A DNA stretch of 6,506 nucleotides, from the NCBI GenBank assembly GCA_900752285.1, contig CAADUW010000203.1, positions 1 through 6,506 of the forward strand. Direction: 5' to 3'. A model generated the notes under the pieces. It did not search any database. It had not been told where the DNA came from and was given only the letters and a program-made list of their open reading frames with translations. This document shows, one piece after another, positions 6,269 to 6,506 of the stretch. A program made the position numbers and the translations under genes. This stretch comes from an uncultured Oscillospiraceae bacterium (GTDB lineage Bacteria; Bacillota; Clostridia; Oscillospirales; Oscillospiraceae). The stretch's first letter is position 1; every line of letters begins with the position of its first letter.

Positions 6269-6361
6269 AGGGCAGCACCGCACAATTGCGTCTGCGAGTC
6301 TCCGCCGTCTTTTTGCCCCACTTCTTCAGTTTGAAAAACCAGAAATACATATACAGTATTC
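6269..6361 (-). repeat. Dispersed repeat, right copy (inverted relative to 19-109)
   Basis: Read on the minus strand, this is almost the same as 19-109, with three substitutions and a 2-nt insertion (TGTATATG against TGTATG). It starts 8 nt after the last permease stop codon and is probably transcribed as the 3' end of the operon. It is also the first arm of the palindrome described at 6274-6434. Confidence 0.85.
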
Positions 6362-6434
6362 CTTCGTTTTCCAAACTTTGAATTGGGGCAAAAATCCTGT
6401 CTGAGACTTCTTGCCGAATTGCGCGGTGCTCAGC
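6274..6434. repeat. Imperfect palindromic repeat element (MITE-like)
   Basis: The right repeat (to 6361) is followed by a diverged copy in the opposite orientation. TTTTCCAAAC (6367-6376), TTGGGGCAAAAA (6383-6394), GAGACTTC (6403-6410) and AATTGCGCGGTGCT (6417-6430) correspond to TTTTTCAAAC, GTGGGGCAAAAA, GAGACTCG and AATTGTGCGGTGCT in the minus-strand reading of the first arm. The outer ends, AGCACCGCACAATT and AATTGCGCGGTGCT, are near-perfect inverted termini. The whole of about 160 bp could fold as RNA into a long imperfect hairpin, and may act as a weak terminator or 3' stabiliser for the operon. No transposase is present, and I could not identify a target-site duplication. Confidence 0.65.
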
Positions 6435-6456
6435 GTGTCAAAAAAGCCTCGCAGAG

Positions 6457-6478
6457 TTTGCCGCCCGCAGGCGGCAAA
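6457..6478. promoter_or_regulatory. Short hairpin near right edge
   Basis: A perfect 9-bp stem (TTTGCCGCC 6457-6465 with GGCGGCAAA 6470-6478) closes a CGCA loop. On the + strand no U-tract follows. On the minus strand a TTTTTT run (plus-strand 6440-6445) comes about 11 nt after the stem, too far for a standard intrinsic terminator. It could serve as a weak terminator for a leftward gene outside the window, or be part of the repeat. Confidence 0.35.
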
Positions 6479-6506
6479 GGGATTCTGATCATTTTCTGTC
6501 GGGGCG

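Noticed and set aside
5220..6374. Minus-strand open frame beginning in the right repeat
   Set aside because: Its N-terminal part is the repeat sequence and the rest is antisense to permease 2.
1..6506. CRISPR array, tRNA, rRNA or transposase gene
   Set aside because: I saw no regularly spaced direct repeats, no tRNA or rRNA sequence, and no transposase or integrase motifs in any reading frame.

Overview
The window is a stretch of a Gram-positive, Firmicutes-type genome. The evidence is strong AGGAGG-like ribosome binding sites, a sigma-A promoter with a purine riboswitch and intrinsic terminator, a lipoprotein substrate-binding protein, and GC-rich codons ending mainly in C or G. I infer a gut clostridial lineage of the Oscillospiraceae type, but nothing here fixes a genus.

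The core is one purine-salvage unit, all on the + strand. A promoter (247-275) drives a leader holding a guanine-class purine riboswitch aptamer (297-364), a predicted antiterminator segment and a strong intrinsic terminator (421-456). Then come xpt (xanthine phosphoribosyltransferase, 477-1055), a BMP/PnrA-family lipoprotein (1124-2395), a double-NBD ATPase (2644-4176) and two BPD_transp_2-type permeases (4169-5275 and 5268-6260). The transporter has the same gene order as the Bacillus subtilis nupNOPQ nucleoside importer. Only 68 nt without a terminator separate xpt from the lipoprotein gene. The riboswitch therefore probably controls both uptake and salvage: when guanine-type purines are plentiful, transcription stops before xpt and the importer is not made.

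The 248-nt gap between the lipoprotein gene and the ATPase gene holds two long hairpins without proper U-tracts. They may reduce readthrough or stabilise the upstream message, so that more binding protein than membrane complex is made. The last three genes are joined by two 8-nt stop/start overlaps and are probably translationally coupled.

Both edges carry the same AT-richer, apparently non-coding dispersed repeat. A copy of about 91 bp at 19-109 is nearly identical, in inverted orientation, to 6269-6361. The right copy is followed by a diverged copy in the opposite orientation (to about 6434), making an imperfect palindrome of about 160 bp that resembles a MITE or other folded repeat. The operon thus sits between inverted repeats, although independent insertion of a common repeat is the simpler explanation. 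Positions 110-246 between the left repeat and the promoter hold no gene I can support, only a possible leftward promoter. The last 70 bases hold a short hairpin and no clear gene.

I see no wholly new system. The points most worth checking are the riboswitch-controlled xpt/importer operon and what it says about the substrate, the slightly unusual aptamer, and the flanking repeat family.
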